This document shows positions 23,984 through 33,866 of a stretch of DNA of 38,186 nt, in pieces. How positions within the stretch are numbered: position 1 is the stretch's first letter; each line of letters starts with the position of its first letter. The translations under genes were made by a program, and so were the position numbers. Location: contig JAGWTB010000015.1 in the NCBI GenBank assembly GCA_028869175.1, forward strand, positions 1-38,186. Reading direction: 5' to 3'. Origin of the DNA: Sphingomonadales bacterium (lineage in GTDB: Bacteria; Pseudomonadota; Alphaproteobacteria; Sphingomonadales; Sphingomonadaceae). A model generated the notes under the pieces. That model was not told the DNA's origin and made no database searches. It saw nothing but the letters and a program-made list of their open reading frames with translations.

Positions 23984-25006
23984 TTACTCCTCGACCGTCC
24001 AGGTCTGGCCCTTGGCGAGGAGCTTTGCCAGGTCGGGCGTCTTGCCTTCGCGAGCCTTGGCGTCCTGGCCGAGCAACGATTGCTCGAAGGTCGGGCGGGG
24101 ATCGTCGTAGATCACGCCGAGCGCCATCGGGAAGGCACCGAACGGCAGTTCGACCAGCATGTGCGCGACCGAGCGGTTGGTCACGTCGTGGACGATCACG
24201 CCCGCCGCCTGCCAATCGCCGTCCACCACATCGACCACCTTGAGCGTCAGCGCCGCAGCATCCAGCGCGATGCCCTGGGTGCCCTTGTTGAACAGCATCG
24301 GCTCGCCGTTCTTCAGCCAGAGCTGGCGGGCTTCAGCGCCCTTGGGGGCGGCGAAGTCCTCGAAGCGGTCCTTGTTGTAAACAATGCAGTTCTGGAAAAT
24401 CTCGACGAAAGCCGCGCCCTGATGGGCATGGGCCGCCTTGAGCACGCCCGAGAGTTCCTTCGACACGTCGAACCCACGCGCGACAAACCGCGCGCCCGCG
24501 CCCAGCGCGAAGGCGCAAGGCAGCGCCGGACGATCGACCGAGCCCATCGGCGAGGTCGGCGATGTCGTCCCCAGCCGGCTGGTCGGCGAATACTGGCCCT
24601 TTGTCAGCCCGTAGATCTCGTTGTTGAACAGCATGATCTGGCAGTTCAGGTTGCGCCGGATCAGGTGCATCGTGTGGTTGCCGCCGATCGACATGCCATC
24701 ACCGTCGCCGGTCACCAGCCAGACGTCGAGTTCCGGGTTGGCCAGCTTGATGCCGGTGGCAAAGGCCGGCGCGCGGCCGTGGATGGTGTGGAAGCCGTAG
24801 CTTGCCATGTAGTAGGGGAAACGGCTGGAGCAGCCGATGCCCGAAACGAACACCGTCTTCGCCGGGTCCGCGCCGATTTCCGGCATGGTGCGCTGCACCG
24901 CCTTGAGGATCGCATAGTCACCGCAGCCCGGGCACCAGCGGACTTCCTGATCCGATTCCCAGTCCTTCATGGTGGTCGTCTTGGCGATGGGGGTCATGTC
25001 GTTCAT
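23984..25006 (-). CDS. korB: 2-oxoglutarate:ferredoxin oxidoreductase, beta subunit
   Basis: The thiamine-diphosphate-binding subunit (340 residues) of a 2-oxoacid:ferredoxin oxidoreductase. VRWCPGCGDYAIL gives C25 and C28 and VSGIGCSSRFPYY gives C59, three of the Cys positions that hold the [4Fe-4S] cluster. The TPP/Mg motif is VTGDGDGMSIGGNH (about 98-111), completed by MLFNNEIYGLTKGQYSPTS. The enzyme converts 2-oxoglutarate to succinyl-CoA and reduces ferredoxin; other 2-oxoacids are possible substrates. ATG 25006 is preceded by a 13-base gap to korA. Confidence 0.93.
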   Translation of the reverse strand: MNDMTPIAKTTTMKDWESDQEVRWCPGCGDYAILKAVQRTMPEIGADPAKTVFVSGIGCSSRFPYYMASYGFHTIHGRAPAFATGIKLANPELDVWLVTGDGDGMSIGGNHTMHLIRRNLNCQIMLFNNEIYGLTKGQYSPTSRLGTTSPTSPMGSVDRPALPCAFALGAGARFVARGFDVSKELSGVLKAAHAHQGAAFVEIFQNCIVYNKDRFEDFAAPKGAEARQLWLKNGEPMLFNKGTQGIALDAAALTLKVVDVVDGDWQAAGVIVHDVTNRSVAHMLVELPFGAFPMALGVIYDDPRPTFEQSLLGQDAKAREGKTPDLAKLLAKGQTWTVEE

Positions 25007-25019
25007 TGTCTCTATCCCC

Positions 25020-26903
25020 TTACGCGAGAGCGGCTTCAATCGCCGCTTCGATTTCGGCAATCGTGAACGGCTGGCCGCTGACCTTGTTGAGCGGGCGGGC
25101 ATCGACCAGGAACTGGTCACGCAGCACCGTCTTGAGCTGGCCGGTGTTCATTTCGGGTACGATCACCTTACCGTAGCCCTTGAGCAGATCGCCCAGATTG
25201 GCGGGCATCGGCCAGATGTGGCGGATGTGGATATGGCTGACGTCCAGCCCCTTGGCCCGCGCGCGCTTCACCGCCTGGTGGATCGGGCCGTAGGTCGAGC
25301 CCCAGCCAACCACGGCGAGCTTGCCGCCCGCAGCGCCCTGATCGATGTCCTGCGCGGGAATCGAGCCGGCGACGCCATCGACCTTGTCCTTGCGCGCATC
25401 GGTCATGGTCTGGTGCGCGCCGGGCGAATAGTCGAGATTGCCGGTGCCGGGGTTCTTCTCGATCCCGCCGATGCGGTGCATCAGCCCCGGCGTGCCGGGC
25501 TTGACCCAAGGGCGCGCGCCCTTTTCATCGCGGGCATAGGGCAGCAGCGTGCCGTCAGGGCCATTGGCCTGTTCCAGGAAGCTGACCGGGAACGGGGCAT
25601 AGGACGCGGGGTCCGGCACCTTCCACGGTTCGGCGGCATTGGCGATGTAGCCATCGGTCAGCAGCATCACCGGGGTCATGTACTGCACGGCAATGCGGCA
25701 GGCCTCGATGGCGCAGTCAAACGCATCCGAGGGCGAGCGCGCGGCGATCACCGGCATCGGCGCATCGCCGTTGCGGCCATAGACCGCCTGATAGAGGTCC
25801 GACTGCTCGGTCTTGGTCGGAAGGCCCGTGGACGGCCCGCCGCGCTGCGAGTTGACGATGACCAGCGGCAGTTCGGTCATGATGGCAAGGCCCATCGCCT
25901 CGCCCTTCAGGGCAATGCCCGGACCAGACGAGGAGGTAACCCCCAGCTGCCCGGCATAGCTCGCGCCGATGGCCGAGCAGATCGCCGCGATCTCGTCCTC
26001 CGCCTGGAAGGTGGTGACGCCGAATTCCTTCAGCTTCGCCAGATTGTGCAGGATCGAGCTGGCCGGCGTGATCGGATAGCCGCCGAAGAACATCTTCAGC
26101 CCGGCAAGCTGCGCACCCGCGACAAGGCCGTAGGAGATCGATTCCGAGCCGGTCACGGTACGGTAGAGGCCCGGGGCGCTGGGCACCGGATCGAGGTGCA
26201 GCTTCTTGATCTGCCCGCCGATTTCCGCCGTCTCGCCATAGGCATGGCCCGCATTGAGCGCGGCCACGTTGGCATCGGCCAGCACCGGGTTCTTGGCGAA
26301 CTTGTCCTTCAGCCACTGGATCAGCGGCGCGCGGTCCCGGTCGAACATCCACAGGGCCAGGCCCAGCGTCCACATGTTCTTGCAGCGCAGCGCTTCCTTG
26401 TTGCCCAGCCCGAACGGCTTGACCGATTCGAGCGTCAGCGCGGAAATGTCGAAGGCCAGCAGGGTCCACTTGGCCAGGCTGCCATCTTCGAGCGGATTGG
26501 CGGCGTAGTGCGCCTTTTCCAGGTTGCGCTTGGAGAACTCGCCGCTGTCGGCAATGATCAGGCCGCCGGGCTTGAGTGCCGGGACATTGGTCTTGAGCGC
26601 CGCCGGGTTCATCGCCACCAGCACGTCGGGCGCGTCGCCCGCGGTGGTGATGTCGGTCGAGCCGAAGTTGATCTGGAAAGCGGAAACGCCGAACAGCGTG
26701 CCCTGCGGTGCCCGGATTTCTGCCGGAAAATCGGGGAACGTGGCAAGGTCGTTGCCTGCCAGCGCGGTAGACAGGGTGAACTGGCCGCCGGTCAACTGCA
26801 TGCCGTCGCCGGAATCGCCAGCGAAACGCACCACAACGGCTTCGGGCGTGGAATTGTCGTGCGGAGCCACCGCAGCTTGCTCATCGGCCAGGATCGTCGC
26901 CAT
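25020..26903 (-). CDS. korA: 2-oxoglutarate:ferredoxin oxidoreductase, fused gamma/alpha subunit
   Basis: A 627-residue fusion. Residues about 20-200 form the gamma domain (VVVRFAGDSGDGMQLTGGQF, FPDFPAEIRAPQGTLFGVSAFQI). From about 230 onward lies the alpha (pyrimidine-binding) part with MFFGGYPITPASSILHNLAK, TFQAEDEIAAICSAIGASYAG and VTSSSGPGIALKGEA. NSQRGGPSTGLPTKTEQSDL is a hallmark of 2-oxoacid:acceptor oxidoreductases. With korB it makes the two-gene KGOR found in many aerobic alphaproteobacteria, where it can supplement the NAD-linked 2-oxoglutarate dehydrogenase. ATG 26903 is chosen over a start eight codons earlier. It is divergent from the alpha/beta hydrolase gene. Confidence 0.93.
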   Translation of the reverse strand: MATILADEQAAVAPHDNSTPEAVVVRFAGDSGDGMQLTGGQFTLSTALAGNDLATFPDFPAEIRAPQGTLFGVSAFQINFGSTDITTAGDAPDVLVAMNPAALKTNVPALKPGGLIIADSGEFSKRNLEKAHYAANPLEDGSLAKWTLLAFDISALTLESVKPFGLGNKEALRCKNMWTLGLALWMFDRDRAPLIQWLKDKFAKNPVLADANVAALNAGHAYGETAEIGGQIKKLHLDPVPSAPGLYRTVTGSESISYGLVAGAQLAGLKMFFGGYPITPASSILHNLAKLKEFGVTTFQAEDEIAAICSAIGASYAGQLGVTSSSGPGIALKGEAMGLAIMTELPLVIVNSQRGGPSTGLPTKTEQSDLYQAVYGRNGDAPMPVIAARSPSDAFDCAIEACRIAVQYMTPVMLLTDGYIANAAEPWKVPDPASYAPFPVSFLEQANGPDGTLLPYARDEKGARPWVKPGTPGLMHRIGGIEKNPGTGNLDYSPGAHQTMTDARKDKVDGVAGSIPAQDIDQGAAGGKLAVVGWGSTYGPIHQAVKRARAKGLDVSHIHIRHIWPMPANLGDLLKGYGKVIVPEMNTGQLKTVLRDQFLVDARPLNKVSGQPFTIAEIEAAIEAALA

Positions 26904-27095
26904 CTCTATCCTCTGCTCGCGCGGCACGTGGCCACCATTGACCCTGCCCTACGCTCCCCCCTGCGGACCGGCAAAACAGAAAAACTGTCCAGCAGCAAAC
27001 CGCATCGCTGTCCAAACGCTTCCGGCGGCGGCTAGTCAAGCCGCAATGGGCGACCTATCACTATGGCGAAGTACTTGTGCCCGATCAGGATCATC

Positions 27096-28046
27096 ATGAC
27101 CGAAACCGAACTCTATGTCAGACCGGACGTGAAGGCGTTCCTCCAGTTCCTCAACGGGGTTGAGCGGCCATCCTTTGCCGAGATTCCGCTGGCCGACGCC
27201 CGCGACGCCTACCGGACGACCAACGCCATTGCCGAAGAAGACGCCCGGCCACTGGCAGTCATCCACAACCTGTCGTGCCCAGGCCCGGCGGGCGACATCG
27301 CGCTGCGGCTCTATGATCCGCGCGAAACGCGCGGGCGCGGGCCGGTGATCGTCTATTACCACGGCGGCGGCTTCACCATCGGCGATCTGGACAGCCATCA
27401 CGCCTTCTGCAGCACCGTGGCCGCCGAAATGGACCTGCCGGTGGTCTCGGTCCACTACCGGCTCGCCCCCGAACACCCCTTCCCCGCCGCGCCGGACGAT
27501 GCCGAAGCGGCAACCCGCTGGGTCGCCAGCGCGCCGGCAGAGTTGGGACTCGACGTGGCCGGCGTCATCCCGATGGGCGACAGTGCGGGGGGCAACCTGG
27601 CCATCGTGGTGACCCAGGCGCTGATGGCCCGCCCGGCGGACGTGCCGGTGGTGCTGCAGGTGCCGCTCTATCCCGCTACCGACGAAGACTGGAACCGCCC
27701 TTCGATGCACAGCTTCGCCGAAGGGTTCATGCTCGACAGGGTGTCGATGCAATGGTTCGGCGATTGCTACGCCGCGCAAAGCGGCAATCCGCGCGCCTAT
27801 CCGCTGGGCGGCCACCATGAGGACATGCCGCCGACCGTGCTGGTCACCGCCGGGCTCGATCCGATCCGCGACGGCGGCCGCGCCTATGCCGCAGCGCTGG
27901 TTCAGGCGGGATCGACCGTGCACTACCTGGAACGCCACGGCATCATCCACGGCTTCGTCACCCTGCGCAAGGCGCTGCCCAGCACGGCGGGCGACCTCAA
28001 GGCGATCTTCGCCGCGATGCACGGCGCGCTGGAGGGCCGGTCATGA
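27096..28046 (+). CDS. Alpha/beta hydrolase, hormone-sensitive-lipase family esterase
   Basis: A 316-residue cytoplasmic esterase of family IV. The oxyanion-hole motif is VIVYYHGGGFTIGDLDSH (HGGG) and the nucleophile is Ser in PMGDSAGGNLAIV (GDSAGG). The acid lies in TAGLDPIRDGG (Asp) and the catalytic His in HGIIHGFVTL, so the whole triad is present. SVHYRLAPEHPFPAAPDDAEAA between oxyanion hole and nucleophile is standard for the family. ATG 27096 has AGGAT ahead of it; an ATG at 27063 would add 11 unlikely residues. The end overlaps rppH (ATGA). The physiological substrate is unknown. Confidence 0.9.
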   Translation: MTETELYVRPDVKAFLQFLNGVERPSFAEIPLADARDAYRTTNAIAEEDARPLAVIHNLSCPGPAGDIALRLYDPRETRGRGPVIVYYHGGGFTIGDLDSHHAFCSTVAAEMDLPVVSVHYRLAPEHPFPAAPDDAEAATRWVASAPAELGLDVAGVIPMGDSAGGNLAIVVTQALMARPADVPVVLQVPLYPATDEDWNRPSMHSFAEGFMLDRVSMQWFGDCYAAQSGNPRAYPLGGHHEDMPPTVLVTAGLDPIRDGGRAYAAALVQAGSTVHYLERHGIIHGFVTLRKALPSTAGDLKAIFAAMHGALEGRS

Positions 28047-28540
28047 GCGATGAATTCGCTCACCTGCCCTACCGCCCCTGCGTCGGCGTGATGCTGGTCA
28101 ACCAGCACGGCCACGTTTTCGTCGGCCAGCGGATCGACGACAAGGCAAAGAACCCTGACAGTCCCTACTGGCAGATGCCGCAGGGCGGGATCGACCCCGG
28201 CGAGGAAGTTCGCGAGGCCGCACTGCGCGAGTTGTGGGAGGAAACCGGCGTCGGCGAACACCACGCGCAGGTCATCGCCCAGACGCGCGAGGAAGTGCTC
28301 TATGATCTTCCCGACGACCTGATGGGCCGCATCTGGGGCGGCAAGTATCGCGGCCAGCGCCAGCACTGGCTGCTCGCCCGCTTCACCGGCGAGGATGCCG
28401 ACGTGCGCATCGACGCCCATGATCCGGCCGAGTTCTGCGCGTGGAAGTGGCTGGATCCCGATCTGCTACCCGAGCTGATCGTGCCGTTCAAGAAACGCGT
28501 CTACCGCGCCGTGCTGGACGAGTTCCGGGATCTGATTTGA
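28043..28540 (+). CDS. rppH: RNA pyrophosphohydrolase
   Basis: A 165-residue Nudix hydrolase that removes pyrophosphate from the 5' end of mRNA (or hydrolyses dinucleoside polyphosphates), starting RNase E-type decay. YRPCVGVMLVNQHGHVFVGQR opens the domain. The Nudix box is GGIDPGEEVREAALRELWEE plus TGV (residues 48-70), complete in all acidic metal ligands. GGKYRGQRQHWLLARFTG and AWKWLDPDLLPELIVPFKK are typical of alphaproteobacterial RppH/NudH. Translational coupling to the esterase gene (ATGA) is evident. A large inverted repeat follows 14 bases after the stop. Confidence 0.93.
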   Translation: MSDEFAHLPYRPCVGVMLVNQHGHVFVGQRIDDKAKNPDSPYWQMPQGGIDPGEEVREAALRELWEETGVGEHHAQVIAQTREEVLYDLPDDLMGRIWGGKYRGQRQHWLLARFTGEDADVRIDAHDPAEFCAWKWLDPDLLPELIVPFKKRVYRAVLDEFRDLI

Positions 28541-28553
28541 GGGGAATTGAAAG

Positions 28554-28664
28554 CCTCTCCCCTTCAGGGGAGGGGTTGGGGTGGGGGTTGTCCGGTACAG
28601 GCAGAGCCCGCGAATAACGGACAACCCCCACCCCTCGATCCCCTCCCCTGAAGAGGAGGGGAGG
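28554..28664. repeat. Large inverted repeat between convergent rppH and TPR genes
   Basis: The left arm (28554-28594) and the right arm (28618-28664) are reverse complements apart from small insertions; the inner 20 bases next to the centre pair almost perfectly. Each arm also contains its own small CCCCT..AGGGG hairpin. The sequence family is CTCCCCTTCAGGGGAGGGG plus a G/T-rich tract ending GTTGTCCG. A degenerate relative lies at 32115-32262. It is probably a REP/MITE-like element acting as a bidirectional terminator. Confidence 0.75.
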
Positions 28665-28692
28665 ATTTACCAGCCCACGCGCCGCGCCAGGC

Positions 28693-29199
28693 TCAATTCG
28701 GGGTCACCACCGGCGCGGGCTTGACTGCTTCGGCGGTGATCACCTTGGGCGCGGGACCGCGGGCGATGACGGCCGCCAGTTGGCGGGTGGCGTCGCATTC
28801 CGCGCCGCACAGCCCTTGCAGCCGGGCAAGGTTGCGCCGCGCCTTGTCGACTGCGCCCTTTTCCACCAGTGCCGCGCCTTCGCCCGAGATCGCCAGCAGG
28901 TTCTGCGGATCGCTTTCCAGCACTTCGCGGTAATAGTGCAGCGCCTTGCCCTGCATTCCCTGTTTCCGCGCCGCTTCGGCCAGACTGAGATAGATCACCG
29001 GTGCGCCCGGCTGGATCGCCAGCGCCGCCTCGAAGGCATCGACCGCGCCCTCGACATTGTTCGCCGCCAGCGCTGCCCGTCCTTGAGTCAGCAAGGCCGA
29101 CGCGCGTGGATCGATCGGAATGTTGGGAGCGGAATAGACACTGCTGGCCGTAACGGCCCCCAGCAGCGACAAGGCAAGTGCGGCAGGAAAATAACGCAT
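28693..29199 (-). CDS. Secreted tetratricopeptide-repeat protein
   Basis: A 168-residue protein with an N-terminal signal or anchor (MRYFPAALALSLLGAVTASSVYSA). At least two TPR units follow: ASALLTQGRAALAANNVEGAVDAFEAALAIQP, then APVIYLSLAEAARKQGMQGKALHYYREVLESDP and a partial third (NLLAISGEGAALVEKGAVDKARRNLARL), here listed as segments. The tail is Pro/Val-rich. CGAEC in the last helix could form a disulfide, consistent with periplasmic location. TPR proteins mediate protein contacts; the partner is unknown. GGAG stands ahead of ATG 29199. It follows the RsmB-type gene by about 70 bases on the same strand. Confidence 0.8.
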   Translation of the reverse strand: MRYFPAALALSLLGAVTASSVYSAPNIPIDPRASALLTQGRAALAANNVEGAVDAFEAALAIQPGAPVIYLSLAEAARKQGMQGKALHYYREVLESDPQNLLAISGEGAALVEKGAVDKARRNLARLQGLCGAECDATRQLAAVIARGPAPKVITAEAVKPAPVVTPN

Positions 29200-29270
29200 C
29201 AACAGCTCCCTGGCGGCAATCGCGGCGGATCGCGGCGTGGATTCCGGGTCGGACATCGTCGGCAACGCTA

Positions 29271-30449
29271 TCACGACAATTCAAGGCGTGCGACGAAAAA
29301 CCCGTCCGTCCCGTCATGCTGCGGCGAAAGACGCAGCCCCTGCCCACGCGGCGACCCGGCAGGCAGGCCCGGCGAAACCGCGCGCCACGCCGGATGGCGG
29401 GCAAGAAAGGCATCGATCTGCGCCGCACCTTCGATGTCGAGCAGTGAACAGGTGACGAAGACCAGCCGCCCGCCCGGCTGCATCAGCCCCGCCGCAATAT
29501 CGAGCAGGCGCGACTGGATCGCGGCATAGCGGGCTAGCTGCGCTTCGGTCAGCCGCCAGCGCGCTTCGGGGTTTCGCCGCCAGGTGCCGGTGCCCGAACA
29601 GGGGGCATCGACCAGCACCGCATCGGCCTTGCCCGCCCATGCCGCCAGCCCCTCGGCCTCGCGGTTGGGATTGAGCAGCAATGTCTCGATAATCCCTGCC
29701 CCCGCACGCACGGCGCGCGGTGCGAGCTTCGAGAGGCGGGTGCGGTCAGTATCGCAGGCGATCAGCGTTCCGCGATCCTGCATGGCTGCGGCGAGCGCCA
29801 GCGTCTTGCCCCCCGCCCCGGCGCAGAGATCGATCACCGCCTCGCCCGGCTGCGCGGCCAGCGCCTCGCAGGTAAGCTGCGAGCCGGTGTCCTGCACCTC
29901 GATCCGGCCATCCAGGTAGGCGGGCCACTGATCGACCTGCGTACCATGGGGCAGGCGCAGCCCGTGGGCGGCGACGGTAGGGGTTGCGGCAACCGGCAGG
30001 TCAAGCGCATCACGACTGGCCTTCAGCGCGTTGACCCGGAGATCGAGCGGGGCACGGTCCAGCAATGCCGCAGCGGCGGCATCGGTTACGCCAGATGCTG
30101 CAAGCGTCGCTGCCAGCCAGCGCGGGGCAATGCCGGCTTCCGCGACATGGTCATCGGCGGCAACCGGTTCCGGCGCGTGGCGTGATCCGTCGAACAGCGC
30201 GGCGAGCGCCGGATCATCGCCTGCCAGCCGCAGCATCGCAGCACGACCGCTTGCGGGCACTTCGCCGCAGGTGCGGATCGCTGCATAGACCAGATCGCGC
30301 ACCGCGCGCCGGTCACCGCTGCCGGCATAGCGGCGCGGGCGGAACCAGTCGGACAGCACCCGGTCTGCAGGGGCACCGTTGGACCGGGCAGCCGCGATGA
30401 CGGCGTCGAGCACCTCGATGGCAGCCTGGACGCGCGCTGCGGGGGTCAT
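29271..30449 (-). CDS. RsmB-type 16S rRNA (cytosine-C5) methyltransferase
   Basis: A 392-residue SAM-dependent RNA m5C methyltransferase of the RsmB/NOL1/NOP2/Sun family. The N-terminal region (about 1-140) resembles a NusB-like/RsmB helical domain (DRVLSDWFRPRRYAGSGDRRAVRDLVYAAIR, split here for length: DRVLSDWFRPRR and SGDRRAVRDLVYA). SAM-binding motif I is VIDLCAGAGGKTLALAA. Motif IV is VDAPCSGTGTWRRNPEARW (near residue 280) and motif VI FVTCSLLDIEG (Cys near residue 334), the two Cys residues used in catalysis. E. coli RsmB acts on C967; the exact site here is not proven. ATG 30449 follows a dispersed inverted repeat, and a longer upstream frame runs into that repeat. Confidence 0.87.
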   Translation of the reverse strand: MTPAARVQAAIEVLDAVIAAARSNGAPADRVLSDWFRPRRYAGSGDRRAVRDLVYAAIRTCGEVPASGRAAMLRLAGDDPALAALFDGSRHAPEPVAADDHVAEAGIAPRWLAATLAASGVTDAAAAALLDRAPLDLRVNALKASRDALDLPVAATPTVAAHGLRLPHGTQVDQWPAYLDGRIEVQDTGSQLTCEALAAQPGEAVIDLCAGAGGKTLALAAAMQDRGTLIACDTDRTRLSKLAPRAVRAGAGIIETLLLNPNREAEGLAAWAGKADAVLVDAPCSGTGTWRRNPEARWRLTEAQLARYAAIQSRLLDIAAGLMQPGGRLVFVTCSLLDIEGAAQIDAFLARHPAWRAVSPGLPAGSPRGQGLRLSPQHDGTDGFFVARLELS

Positions 30450-30471
30450 GGGGTGGCCAGGCGTTGCACGG

Positions 30472-30551
30472 CGTGTCTCGACTGCGCTCGACACGAACGG
30501 TCCGAAAAGAATGCCCAACACCCCGTTCGTGTCGAGCGCAGTCGAGACACG
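30472..30551. repeat. Perfect 29-bp inverted repeat upstream of the methyltransferase gene
   Basis: Arms 30472-30500 and 30523-30551 are exact reverse complements over 29 bases with a 22-base centre; the core is CTGCGCTCGACACGAACGG. It fills the gap between guaB (stop at 30564, minus strand) and the methyltransferase start (30449, minus strand). Similar 'TCGACTGCGCTCGACACGAAC' elements are a familiar dispersed repeat in sphingomonads, from general knowledge. A terminator or attenuator role is inferred. Confidence 0.8.
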
Positions 30552-30563
30552 TTCGCGCCCGAA

Positions 30564-32090
<1,527 letters not shown>

Positions 32091-32114
32091 CTAGGGGGTT
32101 ATGGCGCTTTCTTG

Positions 32115-32262
32115 CCCCCCCTCCTCTTCAGACGAGGGGTAGTGAGACCTGGGCTTGGCGCAAGCCAGGTCCTGGTCGCAGCGGGGTGGTGCTTTGCGCT
32201 GCGCGCGATGTTGTACGCGTCGCCATCACCCCCGCCCCTCCTGCTGAACAGAAGGGCGGATC
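32115..32262. repeat. Degenerate copy of the 28.6-kb repeat family upstream of guaB
   Basis: The left end (32115-32139) closely matches one arm of the 28554-28664 element, sharing CTCCTCTTCAG and a flanking GAGGGG. The right end (32231-32258) is its rough inverted partner. Inside is a clean hairpin, ACCTGGGCTTG (32147-32157) with CAAGCCAGGT (32161-32170), one G bulged. The unit lies between the M28 peptidase stop and the guaB start. The rest of the 243-base gap shows no gene. Confidence 0.5.
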
Positions 32263-32267
32263 TCACC

Positions 32268-33737
32268 CTATTTCGCGACCACCGGCACCTTGCGCACATC
32301 GCCGAAATAGCGCGCCAGCGCGACGTGGAAGGCGACGTCTTCCGCCGCGCCGCCAAGCTCGATGCCGGGCTTCACCCGGTCACCGGGGCGATGGTAGTCG
32401 GTATCGAAGAAGTGCTCGATCCGGTCGATGTCGCCATAGGCGCTGGATACCAGCACGGCGGGGACGTCATGCTGGAGCAGCGCCCAGCCGTCCTGCCGCC
32501 GGACATAGGCATTGGCGGCCGCACCATCGACCAGCTTGCGCTTCTGCTGACGGGCCACTTCGGCAATGCGCGCATCGAGCGGGGTCATGCCCTTGCCGAC
32601 AATGGCGAGCGGCGAGCCGGCGGGTGCCAGCGCCACGGTATCGAGATTGAAGGCGGCGACAATCTGGCCAAGCGGCAGCGGCGGGTTCTCGGCAAAGGCC
32701 TCCGCGCCGAGCAGGCCGAGTTCCTCGGACGTGGTGGCGAGGAAATAGACATCGCGATCAAGTTGCGGCCCGCGCGACAGCCGCCGCGCGATCTCGGTCA
32801 GCGCGCCGACGCCGCTGGCGTTGTCGATCGCCCCGTTGCAGATCAGGTGCTCGGCTGGCGGGGTCGCACAGATGCCGAAGTGGTCCCAATGCGCCATGAA
32901 CAGCACCGCCCCCGCGTCGCGGCGCTTGCCCGGCAACTTGCCTATGATGTTGTGGGTGCGGATCGTCGTCTCGCGGGTGGTCGCCTCCAGGTTGGCTGAA
33001 AGATCGAGCAGGCGCGGGGCGAAATCCGGCTTCGCACTCTCCGCCTCCAGCTTCGCCACGGTGGCGTCGCTGCCCGACAGCAGCCGCTCCATCCCCGCCT
33101 TGGTGATGAACCCTTCCAGATCGCCGCCGAGGGCATCGCTGGCAAGGGCATAGCCCGAGCGCTGGCGGCGGGCGGTGACGTTCTCCAGGCTGCGATCACC
33201 GTCAAGCACGGTGATGACTGCCGAAGCCCCGCCGGCAAGCAGCGCGTTCTGCCGCTCGCTGCCTTCCTTGCCGCCATCGAGCAGCAGTGCCACCCGGCCC
33301 GCCAGCTCGTTGCGCGCCGGCGCAGTCCCCTGCCCCGTGCCGACGAACAGCAGTGGCGCACCGCGCAGCAGGCTGCGCTTGCCCGAGGTGAGCATCAGCA
33401 CCGCATCGCGCGGAACCGCCATGGGATGGCCGTGACGGAAGAACTGCGCGACCGATACCGCCGGTTCGCGCGCGACCAGTTCCACCGGCGCGAACCATTC
33501 GTGCCCGGGGTCGTTGGTGCCCGATACCATGCCGATGTCGAACCATTCGCGGCCCAGGTAGCGCAGCGTCTTCGCCTCGCCATCGGTGCCCGGCTCGCGC
33601 CCCTGGAAATCGTCGCTGGCCAGGGTGGTGATGTGGGCCATCAGCTCGGCCTCCAGCGCGCGGTCGCGCTTGGGTGCGGCGCTGACCGGAACGGCGAACA
33701 GGGCGACCGCCAGCGGCAGCGCCCAACTTCGTTTCAT
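32268..33737 (-). CDS. M28-family zinc metallopeptidase, secreted
   Basis: A 489-residue exported aminopeptidase-type enzyme with a signal peptide (MKRSWALPLAVALFAVPVSAA). A protease-associated (PA) insert covers about residues 100-240 (PLLFVGTGQGTAPARNELAG, VALLLDGGKEGSERQ). The M28 core has the full set of two-zinc ligands: His and Asp in FMAHWDHFG, Asp in GAIDNASGVGAL, Glu-Glu in TTSEELGLLG, Asp in FNLDTVA and His in TDYHRPGD. Substrate specificity cannot be read from this. ATG 33737 has GGGGAG a few bases ahead; ATG 33758 would extend the signal peptide by seven residues. Confidence 0.9.
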   Translation of the reverse strand: MKRSWALPLAVALFAVPVSAAPKRDRALEAELMAHITTLASDDFQGREPGTDGEAKTLRYLGREWFDIGMVSGTNDPGHEWFAPVELVAREPAVSVAQFFRHGHPMAVPRDAVLMLTSGKRSLLRGAPLLFVGTGQGTAPARNELAGRVALLLDGGKEGSERQNALLAGGASAVITVLDGDRSLENVTARRQRSGYALASDALGGDLEGFITKAGMERLLSGSDATVAKLEAESAKPDFAPRLLDLSANLEATTRETTIRTHNIIGKLPGKRRDAGAVLFMAHWDHFGICATPPAEHLICNGAIDNASGVGALTEIARRLSRGPQLDRDVYFLATTSEELGLLGAEAFAENPPLPLGQIVAAFNLDTVALAPAGSPLAIVGKGMTPLDARIAEVARQQKRKLVDGAAANAYVRRQDGWALLQHDVPAVLVSSAYGDIDRIEHFFDTDYHRPGDRVKPGIELGGAAEDVAFHVALARYFGDVRKVPVVAK

Positions 33738-33866
33738 CGCTCCCCTGCCTCGTTTCATCGCGCGGACCCTACACCAAGCGCCGCGCCCGGCAAGCGGGCT
33801 GTCAAGCCGGGATGCGGTTAGCCGACGATGGTGGCAGGAAAGTGACACTGGCCGGACATCGCTCCC

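Noticed and set aside
23829..24215. A 128-codon minus-strand frame running from korB into the region of the GxxExxY relic
   Set aside because: It overlaps the end of korB in another frame and has no family resemblance; the relic explains the non-coding part better.
24969..27035. A 688-codon open frame on the plus strand across korA
   Set aside because: The translation is Arg/Gly/His-rich with no recognisable motif and lies opposite the well-supported korA. Similar long antisense frames opposite dnaE, guaB, the transglycosylase, the acyl-CoA synthetase and the alpha-hydroxy-acid dehydrogenase were rejected for the same reason.
28554..28664. Possible CRISPR or tandem-repeat array
   Set aside because: There are only two arms, inverted rather than direct, and no spacer series; it is a single compound hairpin.
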